From Alistipes sp. (GTDB taxonomy: Bacteria; Bacteroidota; Bacteroidia; Bacteroidales; Rikenellaceae), in NCBI GenBank assembly GCA_017629985.1, contig JAGBWD010000034.1, positions 85,137-149,136 on the forward strand: DNA of 64,000 nucleotides. Reading direction: 5' to 3'. The notes under the pieces were generated by a model, which was not told the DNA's origin, searched no databases, and saw only the letters and a list, made by a program, of their open reading frames with translations. The translations under genes and the position numbers were made by a program. Below are positions 44,178-52,310 of the stretch, in pieces; the stretch's first letter is position 1; the number at the start of each line of letters is the position of its first letter.

Positions 44178-46097
44178 CTACTTCCTAAATTTTAGTACGA
44201 AACCTCCGCCCTCGGCCATCCATATCTCTGTTTCATCGATAAGGTTGTGCTTGATGTTATGGTGCTTATAGCTATTATCCTTGTTGTCGGAGTATATCTC
44301 TATGCTGCTATACTCTTCGGGGAAGGAGACAACCACCGAGCGAGCTTTATTGCCGTTGAGGCCTGCTACATATATAGCATCTTCACACTCTTTGGTCACC
44401 ACGATATATTCGCCAATCTTACCCTCTACGACACTCTCGTTGCTCCATATTGTAGGAATGGCTGTCAGGAACTTGGTATACTCTGGCTCCTTCTCATACT
44501 CTGTAGGTGAGTCACATAGCATGGCAAGAGGTTGATTGTATACAACATACATCGCTAGCTGATGGCAACGTGTTCCCTGACTCATAGGGCGCGAGTAGTT
44601 TGGCTTATATTTCGCGCGTGGCACATTGCGCATAGCACCTGGAGTGTAGTCCATAGGGCCAGCAACACCACGGATATATGGTATTGTGACATCGTATGTT
44701 ATCTGGTCATGCTCTGCGCCGAGCCACTTCATCGTCTCAAGGCCGTGAACACCCTCAAAATTGATAGCATTAGGGTATGTGCGCTGCAATCCTGTAGGCT
44801 TGTATACGCCGTGGTAGTCGATAAGAAGCCTATACTTTGCCGCAATCTTCGCAACATCATATACAAAGCGCACCATCTGTTGGTCATCGCGGTCGAGGAA
44901 GTCCACCTTGAAGCCCTTAACGCCCATCTCCGAGTAGTGCTTACATATTCCCTCTATATCTCTCTGCAAAGCCCAATATCCAGCCCATAGTATGATGCCC
45001 ACGTTACGCTCCTTGCCATATTTTACCAACTCTGCGATATCTATCTCTGGGACAACCTTCATTAGGTCTGCCTCGTTCTTCACCGACCATCCCTCATCAA
45101 GTATCACATATTCGATGTTGTTGCGCGAGGCGAAATCTATATAATATTTATATGTTGCGTTGTTGATGCCAGGCTTGAAATCTACACCCTCAAGACCCCA
45201 GTCGTTCCACCACTCCCAGGCCACCTTTCCTGGTTTAATCCACGAGGTATCCTTTATGCGGCACTCATCGGCCAATTTCCACACGAGGTTGCTACTTGCA
45301 AGTGCTGTGTCACACTCTCCGATGATAACACCGCGCCAGGGGAAGGTGCGCTCCCCGTCACACTCGGCTATATATGGCTTGCGCGACTTAACAACACCCT
45401 GCAGCATGTTATAATCACCCTGCTCTACGACATCGGGAAGTGGGGCAAACTCTGTATCTATGATGCCATCCTTATCGCTGTTTGAGAGGAACATTCCGGG
45501 GTAATCCTCAAGGTTAGACTCCACAAGGCATAGCTTGAGGTTCTCATGCTCAACAACAGCAGGGGTAAACATCAATCTTCGCCAATCTATATCCTTTATA
45601 GCCACATGATTATACGTATTCTCAAACGAAGTGTAGTACTGCGTAGCATAGTCCGATGTAGCATCTGGTTTGAAGTTTACGTAGGGTACCCATGCCTTGT
45701 CGTTTTCGTTGAACGAGAACTCTGCCATCTCGTTGATAACCGTATAGTGACCATCACTATCAGATATGAAGCGGTATGCAACACCATCTTCATAGGCGCG
45801 AAGCTCCACGGCGTAGCCATCGAAGCTAACAACAGCAGCGTTATACTCTCTATTTTTTACACTCTTTACCTTTGCTTTGTCAATCCCCTCACCCCAAACA
45901 CCCAGCGAGGTCTCCATGTTAAGGCGTGATGGGGCAACTACGGTCGTGCCACGTCTCTGCGCAGACCAACGTAGTGAGCCATTGCTCCAGTCCAACGTTA
46001 TAGTGTTCTCTTCAAACGAGACATTGACACTATAATCATCGGCCATAGCATTTATACCTATTGTAAGGAGGAGAAGTGTGAGAAGATATCGCTTCAT
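44178..46097 (-). CDS. GH97 alpha-glycosidase (probable retaining type)
   Basis: 639 residues. Signal peptide 1-19 (AMA-D). N-terminal beta-sandwich to about 280, TIM barrel about 285-560 with WEWWNDWG, VILDEGWS, GFKVDFLDRDDQQMV (Asp399) and NFEGVHG, then a C-terminal beta domain. The Asp in the KVDF motif is where retaining GH97 alpha-galactosidases carry the nucleophile, whereas inverting SusB-type enzymes use glutamates elsewhere; alpha-galactosidase activity is therefore an inference. In one transcription run with rlmN and two GH92 genes. Confidence 0.88.
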   Translation of the reverse strand: MKRYLLTLLLLTIGINAMADDYSVNVSFEENTITLDWSNGSLRWSAQRRGTTVVAPSRLNMETSLGVWGEGIDKAKVKSVKNREYNAAVVSFDGYAVELRAYEDGVAYRFISDSDGHYTVINEMAEFSFNENDKAWVPYVNFKPDATSDYATQYYTSFENTYNHVAIKDIDWRRLMFTPAVVEHENLKLCLVESNLEDYPGMFLSNSDKDGIIDTEFAPLPDVVEQGDYNMLQGVVKSRKPYIAECDGERTFPWRGVIIGECDTALASSNLVWKLADECRIKDTSWIKPGKVAWEWWNDWGLEGVDFKPGINNATYKYYIDFASRNNIEYVILDEGWSVKNEADLMKVVPEIDIAELVKYGKERNVGIILWAGYWALQRDIEGICKHYSEMGVKGFKVDFLDRDDQQMVRFVYDVAKIAAKYRLLIDYHGVYKPTGLQRTYPNAINFEGVHGLETMKWLGAEHDQITYDVTIPYIRGVAGPMDYTPGAMRNVPRAKYKPNYSRPMSQGTRCHQLAMYVVYNQPLAMLCDSPTEYEKEPEYTKFLTAIPTIWSNESVVEGKIGEYIVVTKECEDAIYVAGLNGNKARSVVVSFPEEYSSIEIYSDNKDNSYKHHNIKHNLIDETEIWMAEGGGFVLKFRK

Positions 46098-46109
46098 GGT
46101 TGTATGGTA

Positions 46110-47138
46110 TTACTTTTTTTCAGCAGTAGAAAGAAGACCGCATGCCGCCTCGATATCCTCGCCACGCGATGCACGCAGCGTGGTTTGTATTCCACGTTTT
46201 GTGAGTGTGTCACGGAACTCGATAATCCTCTCTAGCTCTGGAGAGAAGAATGGTGAGTCGGGGATTTTATGGAAGCGGATTAGGTTTATACGACATTTGA
46301 TGCCATCGAGCAGTCGCGATAACTCTTTTATATGTCGCGGTGAGCAGTTCATGCCCTCCAACACTATATACTCGAATGATACTCGGCGCTGGTGTGTAAA
46401 GTCATATTTACGTAAAATATCACACACCTCCCTTATGGAGTAGCTATTCTCGATAGGCATAATCTCCTTACGCTCCTCGGGGAATGGGTTGTGTAGCGAC
46501 ACGGCGATATGTACCTTCGACTCATCGAGAAGTCGAGGTAGGGTACGTGCAACACCCGCTGTAGATACCGTGATGCGCGTTGGTGACCATGCCAAGCCCC
46601 ACTCCGAGGTGAGGATGTCGAGCGTGCGCATCAGGTTGTCGATGTTATCAAGAGGCTCTCCCATGCCCATAAAGACAAGGTTTGTGAGCTTGTCGCGCTC
46701 GGGGATGGAGATAATCTGGTTGATGATCTCGGTAGATGTAAGGTGGTGGCGGAAGCCCATGCGGCCTGTCGCGCAGAACTTACATCCCATCTTACACCCC
46801 GCTTGTGACGACACGCAGAGCGTCATGCGCTCTCCATCGGGTATAAGTGCCGACTCGATATATTCACCCTGAAGAGTGCGGAAGAGGTACTTTTTTGTTC
46901 CATCACAAGACTCCGACACCTTCAGTGGTGCGGAGAGTCCCAAGTCGCAATTCTCCTTGAGGATTTGACGTGCAGCCTTCGAGAGGTCTGTCATTGCATC
47001 TATATCGGTCACAAAGCGTGTATATAGCCATTTGGCTATCTGCTTGTGAGCGAAACGTGGCAATCCTAGAGTTTCGCAAATATTTTTAAGCTCCTCCAGC
47101 GATGTGCCAAATAGATGATATTTTATGTTATTTGTCAT
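46110..47138 (-). CDS. rlmN: Dual-specificity 23S rRNA/tRNA adenine-C2 methyltransferase RlmN
   Basis: 342 residues. Radical-SAM cluster motif CKMGCKFCATG is preceded by the family region SSQAG, and the C-terminal GEDIEAACGLL carries the resolving Cys that is methylated in catalysis. It methylates A2503 of 23S rRNA and A37 of some tRNAs. It is the first gene of the run leading into GH97 (12-bp gap). Confidence 0.95.
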   Translation of the reverse strand: MTNNIKYHLFGTSLEELKNICETLGLPRFAHKQIAKWLYTRFVTDIDAMTDLSKAARQILKENCDLGLSAPLKVSESCDGTKKYLFRTLQGEYIESALIPDGERMTLCVSSQAGCKMGCKFCATGRMGFRHHLTSTEIINQIISIPERDKLTNLVFMGMGEPLDNIDNLMRTLDILTSEWGLAWSPTRITVSTAGVARTLPRLLDESKVHIAVSLHNPFPEERKEIMPIENSYSIREVCDILRKYDFTHQRRVSFEYIVLEGMNCSPRHIKELSRLLDGIKCRINLIRFHKIPDSPFFSPELERIIEFRDTLTKRGIQTTLRASRGEDIEAACGLLSTAEKK

Positions 47139-47162
47139 AATTTTCTTTGCATATCCCGACTA

Positions 47163-47170
47163 CAAAATTA
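47163..47170 (-). promoter_or_regulatory. Predicted -7 box (TAATTTTG) for the rlmN-GH97-GH92 run
   Basis: Minus-strand TAATTTTG 24 bp before the rlmN ATG fits TAnnTTTG; no clear -33 box in the A/T-rich sequence upstream. Confidence 0.5.
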
Positions 47171-47223
47171 ATAAAAATAAAATATTTTTCTACTGAAAAC
47201 TGTTTTTTTTCAAATTTTATACA

Positions 47224-47231
47224 TATCTTTG
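47224..47231 (+). promoter_or_regulatory. Predicted -7 box (TATCTTTG) for tonB
   Basis: Exact TAnnTTTG match, leaving a leader of about 65 nt before the tonB ATG; preceded by an A/T-rich stretch with eight consecutive T. Confidence 0.6.
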
Positions 47232-47301
47232 CGTAGTGTTGTGCGTGTACGTGCGAACATTTCCTTAAGTAAGTAATTAAAAACTATAAAATTAGATATA
47301 A

Positions 47302-48003
47302 ATGGAGATTAAAAAATCACCAAAAGCAGACCTTCAAAATAAGAGGATGCTTTTCCTACTACTTGGTCTTGTGATTGCATTGGGTATCACAGGTCTAGCT
47401 TTTTCAATTAGCTCAAAACCTGACGCTGGTGAGTATACCCCACCAAAGCGTGAGACTACCGAGATGGAGCAGATCGACAACACTCGTCAGGATCAGCCAG
47501 AGGTTCAGCCAGAGCAGCAGAAGGTTCAGGCACAGGTAGTAACTGATGTGTTGAACATCGTGTCAAACGACCAGAAGATTGAGACAAACATCGTATTCGT
47601 TGAGGATGCTGATGAGTTTGACGATTTCGAGATGGTAATCGAGGAGAAGGAGGAGGAGATTACCGAGGAGGAGATCTTCTTCACCGTAGAGGAGATGCCT
47701 AAATTCCGTGGCGGTGGTCTTCCAGAGTTCCGCACATGGGTTCAGCAGAACGTAAAGTACCCACAGATTGCTCTTGAGAATGGTCTCCAGGGTAACGTGG
47801 TTATTCAGTTTGTTGTAGGCCCAGATGGTAAGATGGGTAACTTCAAGGTTCTTCAGTCGCCAGATAAGACATTGTCAGATGCTACTATTGACGTGTTGAA
47901 GAAGGCTAACGAGATGAAGAATGGTTGGAAGCCTGGTAAGCAGCGTGGTAAGCCTGTTAAGGTATCATTTACTTTGCCTGTTGCGTTCAAGATTCAGAAC
48001 TAA
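47302..48003 (+). CDS. TonB family energy-transducing protein
   Basis: 233 residues. One N-terminal membrane anchor (about 15-36) is followed by a periplasmic linker rich in Glu, Gln and Asp (about 40-130) and a C-terminal TonB domain (about 140-233) with the family core YPQIALENGLQGNVVIQFVV and the KPVKVSFTLPVAF end. The linker is acidic rather than Pro/Lys-rich, as is frequent in Bacteroidota TonBs. No exbB/exbD nearby, so it must use a complex encoded elsewhere. Confidence 0.9.
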   Translation: MEIKKSPKADLQNKRMLFLLLGLVIALGITGLAFSISSKPDAGEYTPPKRETTEMEQIDNTRQDQPEVQPEQQKVQAQVVTDVLNIVSNDQKIETNIVFVEDADEFDDFEMVIEEKEEEITEEEIFFTVEEMPKFRGGGLPEFRTWVQQNVKYPQIALENGLQGNVVIQFVVGPDGKMGNFKVLQSPDKTLSDATIDVLKKANEMKNGWKPGKQRGKPVKVSFTLPVAFKIQN

Positions 48004-48024
48004 CAGCATAAGTTTACATTATTG

Positions 48025-48058
48025 GGGGTTCCACTAAATAGGTGGCACCCCTTTATTA
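48025..48058 (+). terminator. Terminator after tonB
   Basis: GGGGT-t-CCAC pairs with GTGG-c-ACCCC and is followed by TTTATTAT. Confidence 0.8.
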
Positions 48059-48093
48059 TCTAATATAGTATACCTTTATTATCTATAATAACG

Positions 48094-49326
48094 ATGAGAG
48101 AGGAGAACGAGAAGCCAAAAGGAAAGAGCAAGGAGCCAATACCTACTGTTGAGGATCGTGAGACGCGTGCAGTGTTGGTTGCCGTAGTTCGCGATAGTCA
48201 AAACCCTGCTACGGCAGTGGAGTACCTCGATGAGCTAGAGTTTCTTGCCGAGACCGCAAATATAAAGAGCGTGAAGCGTTTTACGCAGCGTCTTCCACAG
48301 CCACTATCGAAGATATATGTAGGCCCTGGAAAACTCGAGGAGATTGCAGAGTGGTGTAAGGAGAATGAGATAGATGTTGCTATCTTTGACGATGAGCTAT
48401 CTCCTGCGCAGACACGAAACATCGAGGCGGCAATGCCATGTAAGATTATGGATCGCACACGCCTTATCCTCGATATCTTTATGTCGCGAGCGCAGACCGC
48501 CTATGCCAAGACACAGGTGGAGCTGGCACAGTATGAGTACCTATATCCACGCCTTACGGGTATGTGGACGCACCTTGAGCGTCAGCGTGGTGGCACAGGA
48601 ACACGTGGTGGTGCTGGTGAGCGAGAGATTGAGACTGACCGCCGTATAGTTCGTAACCGCATCTCAAAATTGAAGGAGGATCTCAAGAAGATAGATCGTC
48701 AGATGGCTGTGCAGCGTTCTAATCGTGGACAGATGGTTCGTGTGGCGTTGGTGGGATATACCAACGTGGGTAAGTCTACGCTCATGAATCTAATCTCCAA
48801 GAGCGAGGTTTTTGCCGAGAATAAGCTCTTTGCAACACTTGATACTACGGTGCGTAAGGTTGTCTTTGACAATCTGCCATTCTTGATGTCCGACACTGTA
48901 GGTTTTATCCGTAAGCTCCCCACAGAGCTTATTGAGTCTTTCAAGTCTACGCTCGATGAGGTTCGTGAGGCAGACCTCCTTCTTCATGTTGTGGATATCT
49001 CGCATCCTGGCTTTGAGGATCAGATTGCCGTTGTTAAGCAGACCCTTGCCGACATAGGTGCTGGAGATAAGCCCACATTCTTGGTATTTAACAAGATTGA
49101 CGCCTACACCTATACTCCAAAGGAGGAGGATGACCTAACTCCAGCTACGAAGGAGAACCTCTCGCTTGAGGATTTGAAGAATAGCTGGATTGCAAAGGCT
49201 AACACCCCCTGCATCTTTATCTCGGCACGCGAGAAGATAGGCGTAGATAAGCTACGTTCCGATCTCTATGGCATGGTGCGTGAGATACATGCAGGACGTT
49301 ACCCATTCAACAACTTCCTATATTAA
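48094..49326 (+). CDS. hflX: GTPase HflX
   Basis: 410 residues. The N-terminal HflX domain (ELEFLAETANIKSVKR; YVGPGKLEEI) precedes a coiled-coil and the G domain: G1 GYTNVGKSTL, G3 DTVG, G4 NKID. The glycine-rich linker (RGGTGTRGGAGE) typical of HflX is present. HflX splits stalled or heat-damaged ribosomes. Followed by upp after 20 bp. Confidence 0.95.
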   Translation: MREENEKPKGKSKEPIPTVEDRETRAVLVAVVRDSQNPATAVEYLDELEFLAETANIKSVKRFTQRLPQPLSKIYVGPGKLEEIAEWCKENEIDVAIFDDELSPAQTRNIEAAMPCKIMDRTRLILDIFMSRAQTAYAKTQVELAQYEYLYPRLTGMWTHLERQRGGTGTRGGAGEREIETDRRIVRNRISKLKEDLKKIDRQMAVQRSNRGQMVRVALVGYTNVGKSTLMNLISKSEVFAENKLFATLDTTVRKVVFDNLPFLMSDTVGFIRKLPTELIESFKSTLDEVREADLLLHVVDISHPGFEDQIAVVKQTLADIGAGDKPTFLVFNKIDAYTYTPKEEDDLTPATKENLSLEDLKNSWIAKANTPCIFISAREKIGVDKLRSDLYGMVREIHAGRYPFNNFLY

Positions 49327-49346
49327 TAAGCTAAAACCGCAGAGTT

Positions 49347-50000
49347 ATGGTAAAGATACTTGATAAGCAGAATACAATTCTCAATAAGTTTATCGCCCAG
49401 ATGCGCGATAAGAATATACAGCGCGACCCTATGCGTTTTCGCCGTAATATGGAGCGTGTAGCAGAGATTATGGCCTATGAGATTTCAAAGGATCTCAACT
49501 ATAAAACTCGTATGGTGGAGACTCCTCTTGGCGTTGCTGCGGTTGAGGATATTAGCGACAAGGTGGTCGTTGCCACTATACTTCGTGCAGGATTACCCTT
49601 CCACCAAGGCTTCTTGAACTACTTTGATGATGCCGAGAATGGTTTTGTTTCGGCTTATCGCAAGAGCCGCCCCGATGGTAGCTTTATTGTCGATGTGGAG
49701 TATGTATCTACCTCGGCGCTCTCTGGCAAGACTCTTATCCTTGTGGATCCTATGCTTGCTACAGGAACATCGTTGATGTTGGTGTACGACGCTCTCATCC
49801 GCCGTGCTGGAGAGCCAGAGCATACACACTTTGTGGCAGCCTTTGCCTCGGAGCAGGGTGTAGACTTTGTGCTTAAGCACACAAACCCTGCGAAAAGCAC
49901 ATTGTGGTGTGCAACGGTCGATCCAGAGCTTACCTCAAAGTCCTATATCGTGCCAGGCATAGGTGATGCTGGCGATTTGGCTTATGGCGAGAAGCTGTAG
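49347..50000 (+). CDS. upp: Uracil phosphoribosyltransferase
   Basis: 217 residues. PRPP-binding motif LVDPMLATGTSL and the C-terminal uracil-binding loop IVPGIGDAGDLAYG are intact. It converts uracil and PRPP to UMP for pyrimidine salvage. It shares a transcription unit with hflX and is followed by a strong bidirectional terminator. Length is close to that of other bacterial Upp proteins. Confidence 0.92.
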   Translation: MVKILDKQNTILNKFIAQMRDKNIQRDPMRFRRNMERVAEIMAYEISKDLNYKTRMVETPLGVAAVEDISDKVVVATILRAGLPFHQGFLNYFDDAENGFVSAYRKSRPDGSFIVDVEYVSTSALSGKTLILVDPMLATGTSLMLVYDALIRRAGEPEHTHFVAAFASEQGVDFVLKHTNPAKSTLWCATVDPELTSKSYIVPGIGDAGDLAYGEKL

Positions 50001-50002
50001 TC

Positions 50003-50056
50003 ATTATAAAGATTAGGGTCAGTACAATGCGTACTGACCCTTCTTAATCTTATAAT
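50003..50056. terminator. Bidirectional terminator between upp and pth
   Basis: A perfect GGGTCAGTAC/GTACTGACCC stem with a 5-nt loop is enclosed by a second A/T-rich stem (TATAAAGATTA/TAATCTTATA). Confidence 0.85.
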
Positions 50057-50063
50057 AGGTATA

Positions 50064-50627
50064 TTACTTACCGTTATATGAGTTCATGGTTCTATCTGCA
50101 CCTACAGATACAAACGATAGTATAGCATCACCAAAGAGCTTCAAACGCTCGGGCATAGCCTTATTCTCCTCATCGCTGAATGGTCCCAAGACATAATCCA
50201 CCTGGTGTCCGCGAGGGAAGTCGCCGCCAACGCCAAAGCGCATACGAACATACTGGTTATCGCCCAACAACTCGGTGATGTTACGAAGTCCGTTGTGGCC
50301 ACCTTCGCTACCATTCTTGCGCATGCGGAATGTTCCAAATGGCAGAGCAATATCATCCGATATAACCAAGAGGTTCTCACGAGGTATGCGCTCCTGCTCC
50401 ATCCAGTAGCGGACAGCCTTGCCCGACAGGTTCATATACGTAGATGGTTTTAGGAGGAAGATGGTACGTCCACGATGCTTTAGTGTTGCCATAGCACCAT
50501 AACGTACTGTCGTAAAAGAGATATTGGATGCCTCGGCCAAGGCATCCAACACTCTGAATCCTATGTTGTGGCGGGTATCGGCGTATTCTGCGCCGATGTT
50601 GCCCAACCCGACAACAAGATATTTCAT
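50064..50627 (-). CDS. pth: Peptidyl-tRNA hydrolase
   Basis: 187 residues. The N-terminus has YLVVGLGNIGAEYADTRHNIGF with the catalytic His (about residue 20) and conserved Asn; PSTYMNLSGKAV and SDDIALPFGTFRMRKNGSEGGHNGL supply the remaining active-site residues. It releases peptides from tRNA drop-off products. Encoded 24 bp after rplY, the common rplY-pth pairing. Confidence 0.95.
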   Translation of the reverse strand: MKYLVVGLGNIGAEYADTRHNIGFRVLDALAEASNISFTTVRYGAMATLKHRGRTIFLLKPSTYMNLSGKAVRYWMEQERIPRENLLVISDDIALPFGTFRMRKNGSEGGHNGLRNITELLGDNQYVRMRFGVGGDFPRGHQVDYVLGPFSDEENKAMPERLKLFGDAILSFVSVGADRTMNSYNGK

Positions 50628-50651
50628 AACAGATTCTGTTAAGTCCAGCTA

Positions 50652-51212
50652 TTACTGTGCTGCACGTGAAGCACGTGTTACGCGAACTGCACAAACAGCA
50701 GTAGTTGCAGGAGTTACGAATGTGAGGTTCTCACGCTGGAGGTCACCTACGAAGATAGTCTGACCAACCTGCAATGGAGTAACATCAACAACGATCTCAT
50801 CTGGAATAAACTCAACAAGACCCTTAACAGTGAGCTTACGAGCTGAAAGCTGAAGCTTACCACCGATCTTAACACCCTCTGCGTTACCTGTAAGACGTAC
50901 TGGTACATTAACAGCTACTGGCTTACCCTCCTGAACACGGTAGAAGTCTACGTGAAGGATCTGCTCACGAACTGGGTGGAACTGAACCTCGCGCATTACA
51001 GCCTTCTCAACCTTACCATCGATGTTAAGCTCGATGATGTAAGAGTTAGGAGTGTAGATAAGCTGTGAAAGCTCCTTTGCGTCGATGAAGAAAGCTACCT
51101 CCTCGCCACCACCGTAGATGATGCAAGGTACCTGACCCTCGCGGCGTGCTGCCTTTGCATACTTCTTACCGAAGTCCTTACGTGCAGTACCGTTAATCTG
51201 AATTGTCTGCAT
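50652..51212 (-). CDS. rplY: 50S ribosomal protein L25 (general stress protein CTC type)
   Basis: 186 residues. The N-terminal L25 domain (about 1-90) binds 5S rRNA and has RREGQVPCIIYGGGEEVAF and HVDFYRV; a C-terminal TL5/CTC domain (about 95-180) is present, so this is the long form rather than the short E. coli form. Codon choice looks like that of a highly expressed gene. Confidence 0.95.
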   Translation of the reverse strand: MQTIQINGTARKDFGKKYAKAARREGQVPCIIYGGGEEVAFFIDAKELSQLIYTPNSYIIELNIDGKVEKAVMREVQFHPVREQILHVDFYRVQEGKPVAVNVPVRLTGNAEGVKIGGKLQLSARKLTVKGLVEFIPDEIVVDVTPLQVGQTIFVGDLQRENLTFVTPATTAVCAVRVTRASRAAQ

Positions 51213-51297
51213 AATTGTTTAAATATTAATTGTTTAACTTCAGCACCACTCAATCATAGTCTATTGCTATGACCCCATAAGTGCCTGCTTGGGAGCG

Positions 51298-51305
51298 CAA
51301 AGATA
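51298..51305 (-). promoter_or_regulatory. Predicted -7 box (TATCTTTG) for rplY-pth
   Basis: Minus-strand TATCTTTG leaves a leader of about 80 nt that contains a small hairpin (CATAG...CTATG, 51271-51255). Whether this leader has a regulatory role in L25 synthesis is unknown. Confidence 0.6.
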
Positions 51306-51396
51306 GTGAATTTTTCTTTACGCAATGCCTTTTGGTCTAAAATTTTAGTAAAAATTGCTGAATTATACCATCTTGCGATGTCGAAGGAGGAGGGTA

Positions 51397-51434
51397 TAAA
51401 ACTAAAGTCCCCCTTTTGGAGGAGGGGACTTTAG
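51397..51434 (-). terminator. Terminator after dapD
   Basis: On the minus strand CTAAAGTCCCC pairs perfectly with GGGGACTTTAG and runs into TTTTAT. Confidence 0.85.
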
Positions 51435-51475
51435 AGTAATTCTATGTATGTCTATTAAGCAAAGCCTATTGCGAC

Positions 51476-52300
51476 TTACGATATCGCGAAGTCGCGCAGG
51501 GCGTCGTTGAGCGATGTCTTCTTATCTGTAGACTCCTTTCTACGTCCGATAATCAGGGCGCACTGAACACCATACTCCCCAGCAGGGAACCTCTTGTTGT
51601 AGGTGCCAGATACCACTACCGAGCGTGGTGGAACATAACCCTTGTACTCCACAGGCTCTGGGCCTGTAACATCTATAATATGTGTTGAGCCGGTTATAAC
51701 GGTATTGGAGCCTAGTACCGCCTCACGACAGATGTGCGCACCCTCAACAACAATCGAGCGTGAACCTATGAAGCAGTTATCCTCGATGATTACTGGCGAA
51801 GCCTGCACAGGCTCTAGTACGCCGCCGATGCCCACACCACCCGAGAGGTGTACGTTTTTGCCTATCTGTGCGCATGAACCTACTGTAGCCCATGTATCCA
51901 CCATAGTTCCGCTATCTACATAGGCTCCTATGTTTACGTACGAGGGCATGAGTATCGCTCCTGGGGCTATAAATGCGCCATAACGTGCCACGGCATGAGG
52001 CACTACACGTACGCCAAGCTCCTCGTAGCCGCGCTTAAGCTCCATCTTGTCGTACCACTCTAGCTCGCCAGCAGTCATGGTGCGCATGGTCTGTATTGGG
52101 AAGTACATTATGATAGCCTTCTTAACCCACTCGTTTACTTGCCACTTGCTATTCTCCACATCTATAGGCTCGGCGCAGCGCACCACACCCTTATCTACAG
52201 CCTCCACAATGCGGCGAATGGCATCCTTAACACTCTCCTCTTTAAGCATCTCGCGGTTCTCCCACGCCTGCTCTACTATATCTCTCTCTATTTCAAACAT
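51476..52300 (-). CDS. dapD: 2,3,4,5-tetrahydropyridine-2,6-dicarboxylate N-succinyltransferase
   Basis: 274 residues, the length of classic DapD. An N-terminal helical domain is followed by a left-handed beta-helix of hexapeptide repeats (YVNIGAYVDSGTMVDTWATV, then GGVGIGGVLEPVQASPVIIE). It catalyses the succinylation step of the lysine/diaminopimelate pathway. It follows dxs by 10 bp. Confidence 0.95.
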   Translation of the reverse strand: MFEIERDIVEQAWENREMLKEESVKDAIRRIVEAVDKGVVRCAEPIDVENSKWQVNEWVKKAIIMYFPIQTMRTMTAGELEWYDKMELKRGYEELGVRVVPHAVARYGAFIAPGAILMPSYVNIGAYVDSGTMVDTWATVGSCAQIGKNVHLSGGVGIGGVLEPVQASPVIIEDNCFIGSRSIVVEGAHICREAVLGSNTVITGSTHIIDVTGPEPVEYKGYVPPRSVVVSGTYNKRFPAGEYGVQCALIIGRRKESTDKKTSLNDALRDFAIS

Positions 52301-52310
52301 ATCTCAATAT

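Noticed and set aside
39743-46097. Glycosidase cluster considered as a full polysaccharide utilisation locus
   Set aside because: No SusC, SusD or hybrid two-component/ECF regulator genes are present in or beside it.
51213-51300. rplY leader considered as an L25 autoregulatory RNA
   Set aside because: It has only a short 5-bp hairpin and no resemblance to 5S rRNA loop E that I could identify.
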